A DNA stretch of 64,000 bases from positions 264,648,952 through 264,712,951 of the forward strand of contig OW240915.1 in assembly GCA_933207985.1 (NCBI GenBank), read 5' to 3'. Positions 32,705-43,338 of the stretch are shown piece after piece (the stretch's first letter is position 1; each line of letters opens with the position of its first letter). The notes beneath the pieces were generated by a model that saw only the letters and a list, made by a program, of their open reading frames with translations, had not been told where the DNA came from and did no database searches. Source of the DNA: Pelobates cultripes (lineage: Eukaryota > Chordata > Amphibia > Anura > Pelobatidae). The translations under genes were made by a program, and so were the position numbers.

Positions 32705-33431
32705 ATTACATAGTCACATAGTTACATAGCTGAAAAGAGACTTGTGTCCATCAAGTTCAGCCTTCCTCACATATGTTTTTACTGTTGATCCAAAAGAAGG
32801 CATAAAACCCAGTCTAAAGTGCTTCCAATTTTGCAACAAACTAGGAAAAAAAATCCTTCTTGACCTCAAAATAGCAGTCAGATATCTCCTAGGATCAAGC
32901 AGCTATTACCCCATTAATTAGAAATTAAATCCCTGTGTGTTGTGTTTTTGCAAGTATTTATCCAATTACTGTTTAAACATCTGTATGGACTCTGATAAAA
33001 CCACTTCTTCAGGCAGAGAATTAAATATCCTTATTGCTCTTACTGTAAAAAAACCTTTTATTTGCCTTAGACGAAATCTCCTTTCTTCCAGCCTAAATGT
33101 GTGATCTTGTGTCCTATGTATAGCACTGTTTTTGAATAGATTTCCAGATAATGGTTTGTACTAGCCTCAAATATATTTGTATAATGTTATCATATCCCCT
33201 TTGAGGCACCGTTTTTCCAAACTAAAGAGATTTAAATGTTTTAACCTTTCTTCGTAACTAAAATGCTCCATTCCTTTTATCAATTTTGTAGCTTGTCTGT
33301 GCCATGAAATCCTTCTTTAGAATTTTCATCCTGAGAATTTTTTCCCCTATTTATGACAAAACCTTACTGGCCTTAGCAACTACAGATTGACATTGCATAT
33401 TGTTGCCTAATTTGTTGTCTATAACAATTCC

Positions 33432-33749
33432 CTAATCCTTCTTGTGTGTGGTGATCCCTGATGCACTAATATTTAGGGTGTAAGTTGCTTGTGCATTCTT
33501 AACCCCGAAGTGCATAACTTTGCATTTCTCTACATAAAATTTAATCTGCCATTTTAGTGCCCAGTCCCCCAATCTATCTAAATAACTCTGCAGCAAAGCA
33601 ATATCCTGCTCACATTTTATTACTTTACAAAGTTTTGTGTCATCTGCAAACACTGAAACATGGCTTTCAGGGCCTATTGCATGATCATTTATAAATATGT
33701 TAAATAGAAGCAGTCCCAAAACAGAACCCTGAGGGACACCACTTATCAC
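33432..33749 (-). pseudogene. CR1-like reverse transcriptase core
   Basis: A 105-aa stretch begins '[21 protein letters not shown]' and includes the catalytic box 'VFADDTKLC' and 'LDRLGDWALKWQIKFYVEKC', the usual block after the palm. The consensus G-P-L-L-F is changed to G-L-L-L-F. The frame is open here but broken upstream near 33750, so the ORF2 cannot be made as one protein. Confidence 0.9.
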
Positions 33750-34630
33750 TTTTGTTCACCCTGAAAATTTACCATTAATCACAACTCATTGTACACTATC
33801 CTTAAGCAAATATTCTACCCAAGTACAAGAATATTCATCTAGATAAATTTTTTCTAGTTTGAAGATTAACCTATTATGAGGACCGTATTAAATGTCTTGG
33901 CAAAATCCAGGTAGATCACATCCACTGCAACATCCTGATCCATACTTCTACGTACTTCTTTTTAGAATGCAATAAGCTTATTTTGACATGACCTATGTTT
34001 CATAAAACCATGCTGATTATTGCTAATAACAAATTTATTCCCAATGAATTCCTAAATGTTATCCCTTAATAGCCCTTCAAATATTTTCCCAGTCACAGAA
34101 GTTAAGCTCACAGGTCTATAATTTCCAGGCAAGGATTTTGAACCCTTTTTAAATATAGGAACAATATCTGCCTTCCTCCAATCCTCCTGTACAATCCCTG
34201 AAACAAAAGAATCTTGAAAGATTAAATACAGAGATTCACTTATTTCCCCACTTAGCTCCTTAAGTACTCGTGGGTGAATACTGTCAGGTGCCGGAGCTTT
34301 ATTTATTTATTTATTTATTTCAATAACTGTAGCACCTCGTCTCGAGTCATCCAATCACAAGTTATCTGCAAGTTTTTTGCAGCAATCATTTGCATATATC
34401 TTGCCATAGGATCCTCATTAATATATACTGAAGAAAAATAGTTATTTAAAATGTCTTCCTTTTCCTAGTCTTCATTAACTAACAGACCCATCTCTGTTTC
34501 CAGTGTACCTACACTTTCATTTTTTCTTTTTTTAGAATTGATGTACTTGAAAAAAAATTGGGGGTTGGTTTTGCATTCCTTGCCTATCAATTCCCCATTT
34601 TCTAGTTTAGCCACTTTAATTGCATTTTTT

Positions 34631-34882
34631 TCAAGCATTATTGGCTAACTTATATCTCATATAACATGCCTCTGATTTTTGAACTGTAAATGCTTTAAAT
34701 GCCCTTTTCTTATTTTTAATCTCTTGTTTTACTTCTCTCCTAAGCCACATTGGTTTTAATTTGTTTCTTTTATATTTATTACGCAATGGTACACACCGGG
34801 AAATGTACCTTTCTAATATTTGTTTGAATAGTTTCCATTTATCCTCAGTATTTTTTTTCACTAAGGAGTTTATGACAGCCAA
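34631..34882 (-). pseudogene. CR1 ORF2 linker between endonuclease and RT
   Basis: An 83-aa Lys/Arg-rich segment with 'KPMWLRREVKQEIKNKKRAF', a block typical of the region between the endonuclease and the RT of CR1/Jockey-type ORF2. No catalytic role is assigned. Confidence 0.75.
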
Positions 34883-34899
34883 TATGTTGTAGAGCTGCC

Positions 34900-35850
34900 T
34901 TAATCTTATTGAAATTGGCTTTTTAGAAATTATACATTTTAATATACCCTACGTGCTTTTGCTTTTTTGAGATTATTTCAAAGATTACCATATTGTGATC
35001 ACTAATTCCAAAATGCTCCCCTACTTGAATGTTGGTCAAAAGATCAACATTGTTTGTTGTAACGAGATCCAGACAAGCATCCTTTCTAGTTGGTGCTTGT
35101 ACCAGTTGTGACATGAAGGTGTCTTTTAACACATTCAAAAACCTGATTCTCCTTGCTGAAGTACTAGTCACTCTATCCCAATTTATGTCCGAGTAATTAA
35201 AATCTCCAATAATTAGTGTGTTACCCTAATTTGCAGCTTTCCCAATTTGCTCTAACAGCTGTTCTGCATTAGGTGGTTTATAATTTCCCAACCAATAACT
35301 GATTTTCCTTCGTTTGCCCCAAGCAGATATCTACCCATAAAGCTGCCATATTTTCCTCGTCACACTCCACATGCCGAAGATTTGACTTTAACTCTTGGTT
35401 GACATACAAACATACCCCACCACCCTTTTTGTTTTTCCTATCCTTCCTAAATAACATGTACCCATTTAAGTTAACTGCCAAGTCATGTGTCTCATCCTAC
35501 CATGTTTCTGTTATGGCTGTTATATCATATTGTTTAGTGTATGCTATTGCCTCTAGTTCCCCCATTTTGTTATATGGGCTCCTTGCATTAGTAAGCATAC
35601 ATTTAATATTATAATGAGTCATTTGTACTTTATGTGAATTTTTATCAATATTACATACCTTCTCTGTTCCAAGCTTTCCCCTCCCACCATCTCCACCCCC
35701 TTATACTGAGCTAAAGCCCATCTCCTTTATATCCTATCTCCACTTTCTAGATTGCTTTGACCCTCTCCTCCAACCTTCTAGCCATCCTATTCCCCAGCAC
35801 AGCTCTTCCGTTTAGGTGCAATCCATCACGGCTATACAGGTTCTATCCAA
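34900..35850 (-). pseudogene. CR1 ORF2 endonuclease domain
   Basis: Includes 'GGGVCLYVNQELKSNLRHV' (35278-35481) and, farther along, 'GISDHNMVIFEI' (34923-35171), where S-D-H is the catalytic terminal motif of the exonuclease III-type fold. The part around 35200-35280 is out of frame. The enzyme would nick genomic DNA before RT. Confidence 0.85.
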
Positions 35851-35871
35851 GCTCAAAATCGGCCCAGTGCT

Positions 35872-36450
35872 CTAAAAACCCAAAACTTCTTTCCTGCACC
35901 AAGACTTGAGCAACACATGGACCTCTCTAATCTCCCGCTGCCTTTCTGCTGTTGCTCGTAGAACTGTTAATATTTCTGAAAATATTACCTTGGAGGGGCT
36001 TTTTTTTAGCTTACTTCTTAGTTCCCTGAACTCATTCTTGAGGACCTTCCATTTTCCTCTGACTTTGTCATTGGTACCAATATGGACCATGACAGGCGGG
36101 TCATCTCCAGCGCCTTCCAATGATCCCTCCACTGTCGGCAACATGCACCGAGCACGTGGGAGACAGCAAAATGACCGGTTGAGATGATCAGAGTGGCAGA
36201 TTACCCTATCTACTCTCTTAATAATAAAGTCCCCTACCACCACAACCTGTCTAGCCTGCCTTACACTCTCAACCCCACCTGTACTAGAGGGACTGTTCCC
36301 ACGGCTGTTAGAAGGAACAGCTTCCTGTAGTACAGCCACTTTTGAGCTGATGCTCCCAACATCTTCACTCAAACAGGCAAATCTGTTTGGCTGCACAAGA
36401 TCAGGACTAGCTAAACCTTTCCTCTTCCTTCCCCCCCCCCGCTTCCTCAT
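35872..36450 (-). pseudogene. CR1 ORF1 with SGNH-esterase-like domain, nucleophile lost
   Basis: A 192-aa open frame. Residues about 70-85 read 'VVVVGDFIIKRVDR', the first SGNH block, where family members have Ser after GD; here the codon gives Phe. Block III is present as 'MVHIGTND'. The N-terminus is basic ('RKRGGGRKRKG'). The ORF1 esterase of CR1-group elements is thought to act in membrane or RNP association. The active-site change and the loss of the Asp-His end in this frame mean an inactive copy. Confidence 0.82.
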
Positions 36451-37039
36451 CCCACTGTTACCCAGCTATGTGCCTGCTCACCAAATGTCTCATCTCCTCC
36501 CACTCCTCTACCTGCACTCACTATACTCTGCTCAGTGAGCAGCAGACTCCTCACAAGATTTTCTATCTCCCTCAATGTTGCAGAAAGCCACTCGCTCACA
36601 CCCGCTCACACCCACCACAGAGGTATGGACCCTGGACAGATTCCTCAATGCATGCATACATGCAGCAGGATGTGCACTGAGTAAAACTCACAATCTTGCT
36701 AGCACTCATCCCCAGTTACAAAAAAACACAAGTGAGCAAAACAATATTTACCCTCTTGGTTTAAACTCGCTTATAGTTTCAACTCCTGTTGTTTCAACTC
36801 CTACTTAAAAGAGACTACTTGAAATAGCCTACTTTCCAGCAAACACCATTGAGCAAGCTCTGTGAGTCAGTAGTGAGTTTATATTGGCAATACAAATCCC
36901 TCACAGGTGGATATGAAGGGGCACTCCCCCTAATTAGCTCAGCAACAAGGAGAAAATATAAATTCAAAAATGTTTAAAAGTTTAAATAAAAATAGCAGAC
37001 ATAAATATATATACAAGAAAAAGGGAAAAAGAGGAGGGA

Positions 37040-37791
37040 AAAAAGGAAAAAAGAGGAGGGATTGTGTACACTGTATGGGAGTGTCTGAATGTAAACCTCT
37101 GTTTTTAATGGCTTGTATGTTTTGTATTCGGTTCCCAACCAGGTCCACCTGGGCATCACCTTTGCTGTATAACTTGTATAAAAGACCAGTTTGTGCCATT
37201 AACCCCTTAAGGACACATGACATGTGTGACATGTCATGATTCCCTTTTATTCCAGAAGTTTGGTCCTTAAGGGATTAAACTTCCTGTTCCTGGTTACACT
37301 CCAAAACTGTTTGTCATCCTGTTATTGGAGGGAAAGAAGATTTGCTCCTGTGTCTGCTGTTCCAGCTTGCAGGAGATTCAACGGGGAAAGTCCTTGCAAG
37401 GACTAGAGCTAATTCCCCATTCGGTTCCAGAGTTTCCAGGACTGAGTGTTGTCCAGTGCCTGGAGGTATCAGAGCTAACTCCCCATTTGGCTCCAGGAAG
37501 GAGCGGTTCCAGGGCCCCAGTCAAGCTACGGCGACTTAGGGCAAGAAGTGCTGCGGTTTGTCCCCTGCTCCTGCTACGCTCTCTGGACTAGGAGAGGTCT
37601 ACCCACTGGAAGCTGGATCCTGGTCTTGGGTCCAGAGTGGGTGGAGAACGGCAAGAACCCAACCAAGCTGCGGTGGTTTGTGGGGTCTACAGTGGTTATG
37701 TTGTTCCAGTTCAGTGATTATGGTACTCGCAAGTACTAGGAAGCAGCAATAAACTGAGATGCCCAGTCGGGGTGCCAGGTGGTCTGTTACA
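37040..37791 (+). mobile_element. 5'-truncated LTR of the same family
   Basis: From 'gaggagggattgtg' onward it follows the LTR at 13527-14446: 'gggagtgt', a TATA-like 'gtataaaag' (37176-37184), then 'ctacgctctctgga' and 'agctggatcctggtc', ending 'ctgttaca' at 37791. The first few hundred bases of the LTR are missing. A TTAA-flanked MITE (37199-37278) interrupts it just after the TATA-like box. Confidence 0.75.
37199..37278. mobile_element. 80-bp piggyBac-type MITE
   Basis: TTAA at both ends; inverted terminal repeats 'ccccttaaggac' and 'gtccttaaggg'. The interior includes a 'acatgacatgtgtgacatgt' short inverted repeat. Its ends match those of the 2-kb elements at 43339 and 55789, suggesting mobilisation by the same transposase. 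Confidence 0.88.
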
Positions 37792-37859
37792 GTGACCAAA
37801 TAATATGGAAGAAATATAACAATTAAAAATTAGTAAAGTATATGAGTTTCACAGTAAGA

Positions 37860-38045
37860 ATCGCGGAAGCGCCTCTAGTGGCTGTCAGTGAGACAGCCAC
37901 TAGAGGCTGGATTAACCCTCAGTGAAACATAGCAGTTTCTCTGAAACCGCTATGTTTTAAGTTGAAGGGTTAAAACTAGAGGGACCTGGCACCCAGACCA
38001 CTTCATTGAGCTGAAGTGGTCTGGGTGCCTGTAGTGGTCCTTTAA
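37860..38045. mobile_element. Piece of a TTAA-type MITE
   Basis: Three perfect or near-perfect hairpins: 'gcctctagtggctgtc' (37871-37907), 'cggtttcagagaaac'-type (about 37925-37955) and 'cagaccacttcattgagctg' (about 37997-38028). It ends 'gtagtggtcctttaa', so the right end carries TTAA (38042-38045). No clear left end was found. Confidence 0.6.
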
Positions 38046-39220
38046 GAATTCCTTCATCCAGATATATCTGAAATTCATTCTTTGTAATAATCTTGAAACA
38101 GAGGTCCAAGCAAACTTACTAAGATGATAACCAAGGATCCTAAGCCATTATATTGCATGTCGACCTTACCGCATATGTGTACAAGCTGACATTGTTTTTT
38201 TTGTGTGTTTTTTTTTAAATATAGCTAATACCAAGCAGTGGTGACTGGTGATAAAGGTATATTGAGGAAAAGGTTCGGAGGATGACTTACAGCTCTTGAG
38301 AAAGTCCATCATTGGGACAAAATACTATAAGCAAATTTCAAGTGAATTTCAGGTGAACGAATTTGGAGCAATATCCGATGCGAATTTCCAGTAAATTTTG
38401 GCTCATCCATGCTACGCAGGACATTCCAACTGCCTATTTTGAATGTAGCTTTTTAAGGGTGGCTTCCTGTGTATGTGGACGCATGACCCAGATTATCCAG
38501 GAGATAAGTGGCCCCTCAGGAAACAAAGTTATTTCAGCACATTTTAATTTGTGCAATTTACTCGTGAGTACCTGTTTCAGTTTTTATTTTTATTATTGTG
38601 TTGTGTTAAATGCTACACTATGAGTGTTCTTGTGTTTGTTTTCTCTCACCATTTCCTTATATATGCATTATGCGTGTGGTTTTATCTTTAAGGTAAACAT
38701 TTTGTTTGCACTTGCACTTTAGTTTGTTAACACGTGTTATGTTTGCACTTTGATTTCATCTTGATTTGATTTAATCCAGATGCACTTTCTTTGATATAGA
38801 CTTGGCACTTGGAATTCAGAGAGTCAATTCAGTCTATTTGGCAGCAATTTTTCAAATCACCATTTATACTATTGCACTTTATCAAGTTTGTATTTTTTTT
38901 TTTTTTTAATGTACATCCTAGTATACATTTGGTACTATTTGTAGATTGCATATATAAAAAAGGTAAGTTGTTACTTTCACGATGTTTAGGCATGTTGTTT
39001 ATGTTATCGATGTATTGCTAAACAGGTAGTAAGAGACCTAAGAGTCCATAAAAACATTCCCCGCATCATGATCTCACTACAACCAAGCTGCATTGCTCAT
39101 GCCTGCAAGATCATTATCCAATGCTGTGTTTTCCCTCCTAGATTTACCATCTGCTTCAACCTATAAGAAAGTGGACATATTAGTATTGTTGTTACTTTTA
39201 ATTAGTTTAAAGTGGCATTT
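38046..39220. other. No feature recognised
   Basis: AT-rich; poly-T runs near 38200 and 38890. No frame shows family similarity. Confidence 0.45.
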
Positions 39221-39229
39221 ATGTTTTAG

Positions 39230-39672
39230 CTCAGTGGTTCCTAAACCATTTGTAATATTGTTAAGCGAGCAAAGCAGTAAAGGGAATTGGATGTACTTGT
39301 CCGATCCAGTACCAAAACTTTATTTAGTCTACCTCAATACAAAAAGAAAGTAGCGCGATCCTCCTTCTCCTACAGAACGCTGCAATTGTGGAACGACCTC
39401 CCACACACTTTCAAATCTTCCCCAAGCCTAAAGTCCTTTAAGAGATCTATCTCTACATACCTCAAAACAGAATGCACGTGTCATGGTTGATTATATATTT
39501 CCTACCTGTTCTATGTTAAATTTTGTATATATTGTGTATTAATATTGTTTTTGTTTTTTATTGTACCATAATGTATCAATGCAATGTTTTGTGGACCCAG
39601 GACATACTTGAAAACGAGAGAAATCTCAGTGTATCTTTCCTGGTAAAATATTTTATAAATAAATAAACAGTC
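39230..39672 (+). mobile_element. Rex1-like LINE 3' end
   Basis: Encodes a short ORF2 C-terminus (39287-39490) with 'SFSYRTLQLWNDLPHTFKS' and 'SLKSFKRSISTYL', the pattern W-N-x-L-P...S-L-x-x-F-K seen at the end of Rex1/L2-type LINEs. It is followed by a 3' UTR with 'tctttcctggtaaaatattt' and ends in (AAAT)n at about 39658-39668. It directly abuts the CR1 element at 39673. Confidence 0.7.
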
Positions 39673-39690
39673 GGCGGATGGGACTTTAAC

Positions 39691-39930
39691 TTGTGGCTTG
39701 GTGAATGGTGTCGGGAGCAAGGATTTGGCTTTATTTCTCATGGTAGCTCTATTTGGAATGGAAATAAACTGTACAAAAAAGATAGTTTGCATCTTTCTCA
39801 AAATGGAACAAATGTTCTCAGTGAGCAGTTCAGAGGTTTTGCTAGGATGTATTTAAACTGGGGAGGGGGCAAAACAGTGATAAAACACCAATCCAATTCC
39901 CCCCAAAACAAGGACAGAAGGTGCCTGTAG
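39691..39930 (+). pseudogene. CR1 ORF1 C-terminal end (SGNH Asp-His block)
   Basis: 79-aa frame with 'KKDSLHLSQNGTNVLSEQF', which carries the Asp-x-x-His pair expected at the C-terminal catalytic block of SGNH-type esterases, followed by 'RMYLNWGG'. This is the complementary part to the block I/III found in the family B element. The rest of ORF1 was lost by 5' truncation. Confidence 0.75.
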
Positions 39931-40152
39931 CAAATGTGTCAAAAAATGATAAGCTTAGAGTCATGTCTACAAATGCTCGCAGTTTAGGGAATAAAATCCA
40001 TGATCCATGAAAATCCATGAACTTGTGGCAATAATGGCAACTGATAATGTAGAGTTAGTCGCTGTTACGGAGACATGGTATAATGAGAAAAATTATTGGG
40101 ACATAGTAATACCAGGGTACTCTTTATATAGAAAAGACAGGGAAGACAATAA

Positions 40153-40485
40153 GTGGGAGGGGTGGCCCTGTATGTGAAGGATAGCATAAAATCTAGCCTT
40201 ATAAAAGTTAGTGAGGCGAACATACAGTCTGCTTGGGTTACGTTAGAATTTGCTAACCACACAGTATCTTGTGTAGTTGTGATTTATAGGCCCCCAGGAC
40301 AAATAGAAGAGTTAGATAATCTACTAGTTGAGGAAATAGCTAAAATGACCATGAAAGGGGAAGTTATCATCATGGATCACTTTAATCTTCGTGATGTGAA
40401 TTGGAAAACCAAAATAGCTGATTGTGCCAGGAGCACACATATTCTAAACTCTCTACTGGGATTGTCTCTAAAACAAGTCATTTAG
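40153..40485 (+). pseudogene. CR1 endonuclease domain, partial
   Basis: 110-aa frame with 'GGVALYVKDSIKSSLI', 'VVIYRPPGQ' and 'GEVIIMDHFNLRDVNWK'. Family members have G-D-F-N in the last block; here it reads M-D-H-F-N. The frame then stops at 40485 and the remainder is broken. The protein would cut target DNA. Confidence 0.85.
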
Positions 40486-41521
40486 GAGCCAACTCGTAAA
40501 GAGGCCATACTAGATTTAGTGTTAACAACTGGAGATTTCGTATCAGATATTACTGTAGGTTAAATTTTAGGATCCAGTGATCATCAGTCAGTGTGGTTTA
40601 ATATAAGAACAGTGATTGAGTCACACCACACAAAGACTTTAAATAAACAGATTTTTCTAAAATTAGAATATGTGTAAAGGAGTCATTATCAGACTGGAGC
40701 AATTTAAATTGAGTCCAAGAGAAATATGATTATTTAAAAGTTGCACTGTTAAAGGCAACAGAAAATTGCATTAGGCTTGTCAGTAAAAGCAAAAAATTCA
40801 AGAAACCACTGTGGTACTCCGCAGATGTGGCCAAAATAGTAAAAAACAAAAAGTTAGCATTTAGTAATTATAGAAAAACCCAGAGTGAGGAAGACAGAAT
40901 GAGCTATAAGATTAGGCAGAAAGAGGCTAAGCAAGTTATAAGAACTTCCAAATCACACACAAGAGAAAATAGCACAGTCAGTAAACAAAAGGGGACAAAA
41001 CATTTTTTAGATACATAAATGAGAAAAGGAAAGTAAAACAAGGATTAGTTAGATTAAAAAACAAAAGAAGGAAGGTATGTAGAAGAGGATAAAGGTCTAG
41101 CTAACTGCCTCAATGCATATTTGTGTTCAGGAATTACAGATTAAAATGAAGGAAAGGGGCCTCAGTTAAGAAAAAGGACAAATTAGTCATTTGTTACATG
41201 TGAGTTTACAGAGCAAGAGGTTCTATTTCAACTGTCAAAAGTAAAGACAAATAAGTCAATAGGACCTGATGGAATATACTCAAAGTTACTAAAAGAACCT
41301 AGTGGTGTACTAGCAAAACCATTAACAGATTTATTTAACCAATCATTGCTAACAGGAGTAGTCCCAGAAGATTGGAAGTTAGCAAATGTTGTGCCCATTC
41401 ACAAGAAAGGTAGTAGGGAGGATTAGTGCAACTATAGGCCAGTAAGCCTTACTTCAGTAGTGGGGAAAGTGATGGAAACCATGTTAAAGGATAGGATTGT
41501 TGAACATCTGAAAAAAAACAT

Positions 41522-41982
41522 ATGGATTTCAAGATCAGAGACAACATGGGTTTACTTCAGGGAGATCATGCCAAACTAATCTTATTGGGTTTTTTTGATT
41601 GGGTAAGTAAAATAATAGATCAGGGTGGTGCAGTAGACATTGCTTACCTAGAATTTAGTAAGGATATTGATACTTTAGAGAGAGTTCAGAGAAGGGCTAC
41701 TAAACTGGTTCATGGATTGCGGGATAAAACTTACCAGGAAAGGTTAAAGGATCTTAACATGTATAGCTTGGAAGAAAGACAAGACGGGGGGATATGATAG
41801 AAACATTTAAACACATAAAGGGAATCAACACAGTAAAGGAGGAGACTATATTTAAAAGAAGAAAAACTACCACAACAAGAGGACATAGTCTTAAATTAGA
41901 GGGGCAAAGGTTTAAAAATATCAGGAAGTATTACTTTACTGAGAGGGTAGTGGATGCATGGAAGATCCAGCCGAAGTGGTAG
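41522..41982 (+). pseudogene. CR1 ORF2 after the internal deletion
   Basis: Across 41660 the protein reads '[20 protein letters not shown]': the first half is the start of RT motif 3 (normally followed by A-F-D), the second half belongs to the post-RT '[13 protein letters not shown]' block. The junction shares the short homology AAGG in the two parts of the full-length copy, so a microhomology deletion is plausible. Downstream is 'EGQRFKNIRKYYFTERVVDA', the usual C-terminus. Confidence 0.85.
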
Positions 41983-42144
41983 GGGTTAACACAGTAAAAG
42001 AGTTTAAGCATGTGTTGGATAGGCATAAGGCTATCCTAACTATAAGATAATGCCAGGGATTAATGAAAGTATTTTTTTTTTAAAAATTGGGCAGGCTAGA
42101 TGGGCCGAATGGTTCATTTCTGCTATCACATTCTATGTTTCAAT

Positions 42145-42300
42145 GTTTCATTTCTCAAGGCACCCCTACCAGTCACGGATTTAGAGAATACCCATTTTAA
42201 AAGAAAAAAAAAACACTTTAGACACAACTGGGTAATCCCTAAATTCTGTACTGGTGGGGGGTGCATTGAGGACTGATTTACAGACCACCGTTTTAGCTGA
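42145..42300. mobile_element. Diverged hAT MITE related to 3217-3349
   Basis: Shares 'tttctcaaggcacccc', then 'accagtcacggattta', and a right part 'gtactggtggggggtgc', 'gaggactgatttacagacc' with the hAT MITE ends. No clean target duplication remains. Confidence 0.55.
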
Positions 42301-43338
42301 CAAAAGTGGAACATTTTAGTATTCTACTTCTGTACCCCACAAGTCTAGTAGTACATTCTAAAATGCTTTATATAACTGTATTACTGCATCACCATTGGAG
42401 TAACTGCTCCATCAGTGACTATACATGATTCCACCCTCTTCCATTTAACTGTTATCATCAACAATATTCTTATTCTGTATTTATTCTATACTAATTCTTA
42501 TTCAATTTAGTATTTTCTTTATTTTAGTGTGTACCTGATGATTGTACTAATATTTCATTCTATTCATTTTAAGCACATCTCAAGCATTCTCAGAAAGGAT
42601 GCACATTCTACGTAAATAGTAATATAATAACTGTAATAAGAAAATAAGAGTCCCATGGGTATACATAAAATGATGTGGATTCCATTACTGAATGGATCAT
42701 AAACCATTATCAAAATGTATGCATTAGGTTTATTTTTATTGATTTACATCAATTATTTGCAATGCTATTAATGCAATGTTGTATCCATGCCATGAGTTTT
42801 TTCAAGCTAACAATATATAGATTATATGGTGGGAGCATAATAAAGGCAAGAAGAACTACTTTAATTGTATATCTTCTGTATAGTTTGTCTCAAGTGCACC
42901 ACCCAGTGTGCATCTTAGCATTTTTTACACTGTACTGATTGATCTACATGATCAAATGTCCAATTGTAAATACCGTTTTACTGTCCAGTAAAAGCAATCA
43001 GCTATTTTAAATGCAGGTTTTACTCACAGTAAATTAAAGTTTGTTATAACAATAAAACTCTGAAATTATGATTAACTTTTAATCTTTCATATCATTACAT
43101 CAATAGTTTTTTAAAAGTGATCTTTTTTTACATAACTGTCTCAAATTCTGCTAAAATGGTCAGTATAAAATTCACGCTTCAATATATTAATCTAATCTTA
43201 CAGATTTTATATGCAACCTATGACCATTAAAACCATAAATAAAATATTTGTCAATCTATAAAATGCTTTAATAGGCAGACATTTAATTTCAGAGTTTATA
43301 CAAGCATATGAACTGCAAATTTCATGTTTCAGTGAATA
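42301..43338. other. No feature recognised
   Basis: AT-rich with no frame or repeat that I recognise. Confidence 0.45.

Larger units (their letters stand above)
32705..36940 (-). mobile_element. Near-full-length CR1-like LINE (family B)
   Basis: About 4.2 kb on the minus strand. From 5' (near 36940) come a 5' UTR, ORF1 with an SGNH-esterase-like domain (35872-36450), the ORF2 endonuclease (about 35850-34920), linker (34882-34631), RT (about 34300-33430), a C-terminal part (to about 32950) and a 3' end at 32705-32760 with 'gttacatagctgaaaagaga' and an 'acatag' repeat tail. Two-ORF structure with an esterase-type ORF1 is characteristic of CR1-group elements. Frames are broken in several places. 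Confidence 0.88.
39673..42150 (+). mobile_element. CR1-like LINE (family A) with internal RT deletion
   Basis: Runs from the end of ORF1 through the endonuclease, linker and first RT motifs, then jumps to the region after the RT, and ends with 'gggccgaatggttc' and 'attctatgtttcaatg' near 42100-42150. Comparison with 15015-16560 shows that about 0.6 kb between 'gaatttagtaagg' and 'gatattgatac' (41660 area) is missing, removing the RT palm with its catalytic box. Confidence 0.88.

Noticed and set aside
35399..35614. Plus-strand frames opposite the CR1 endonuclease
   Set aside because: Antisense to a readable endonuclease domain; no independent similarity.
36970..37239. Lys-rich plus-strand frame of 89 codons
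   Set aside because: Purine-rich low complexity running into an LTR fragment and a MITE; not a plausible gene.
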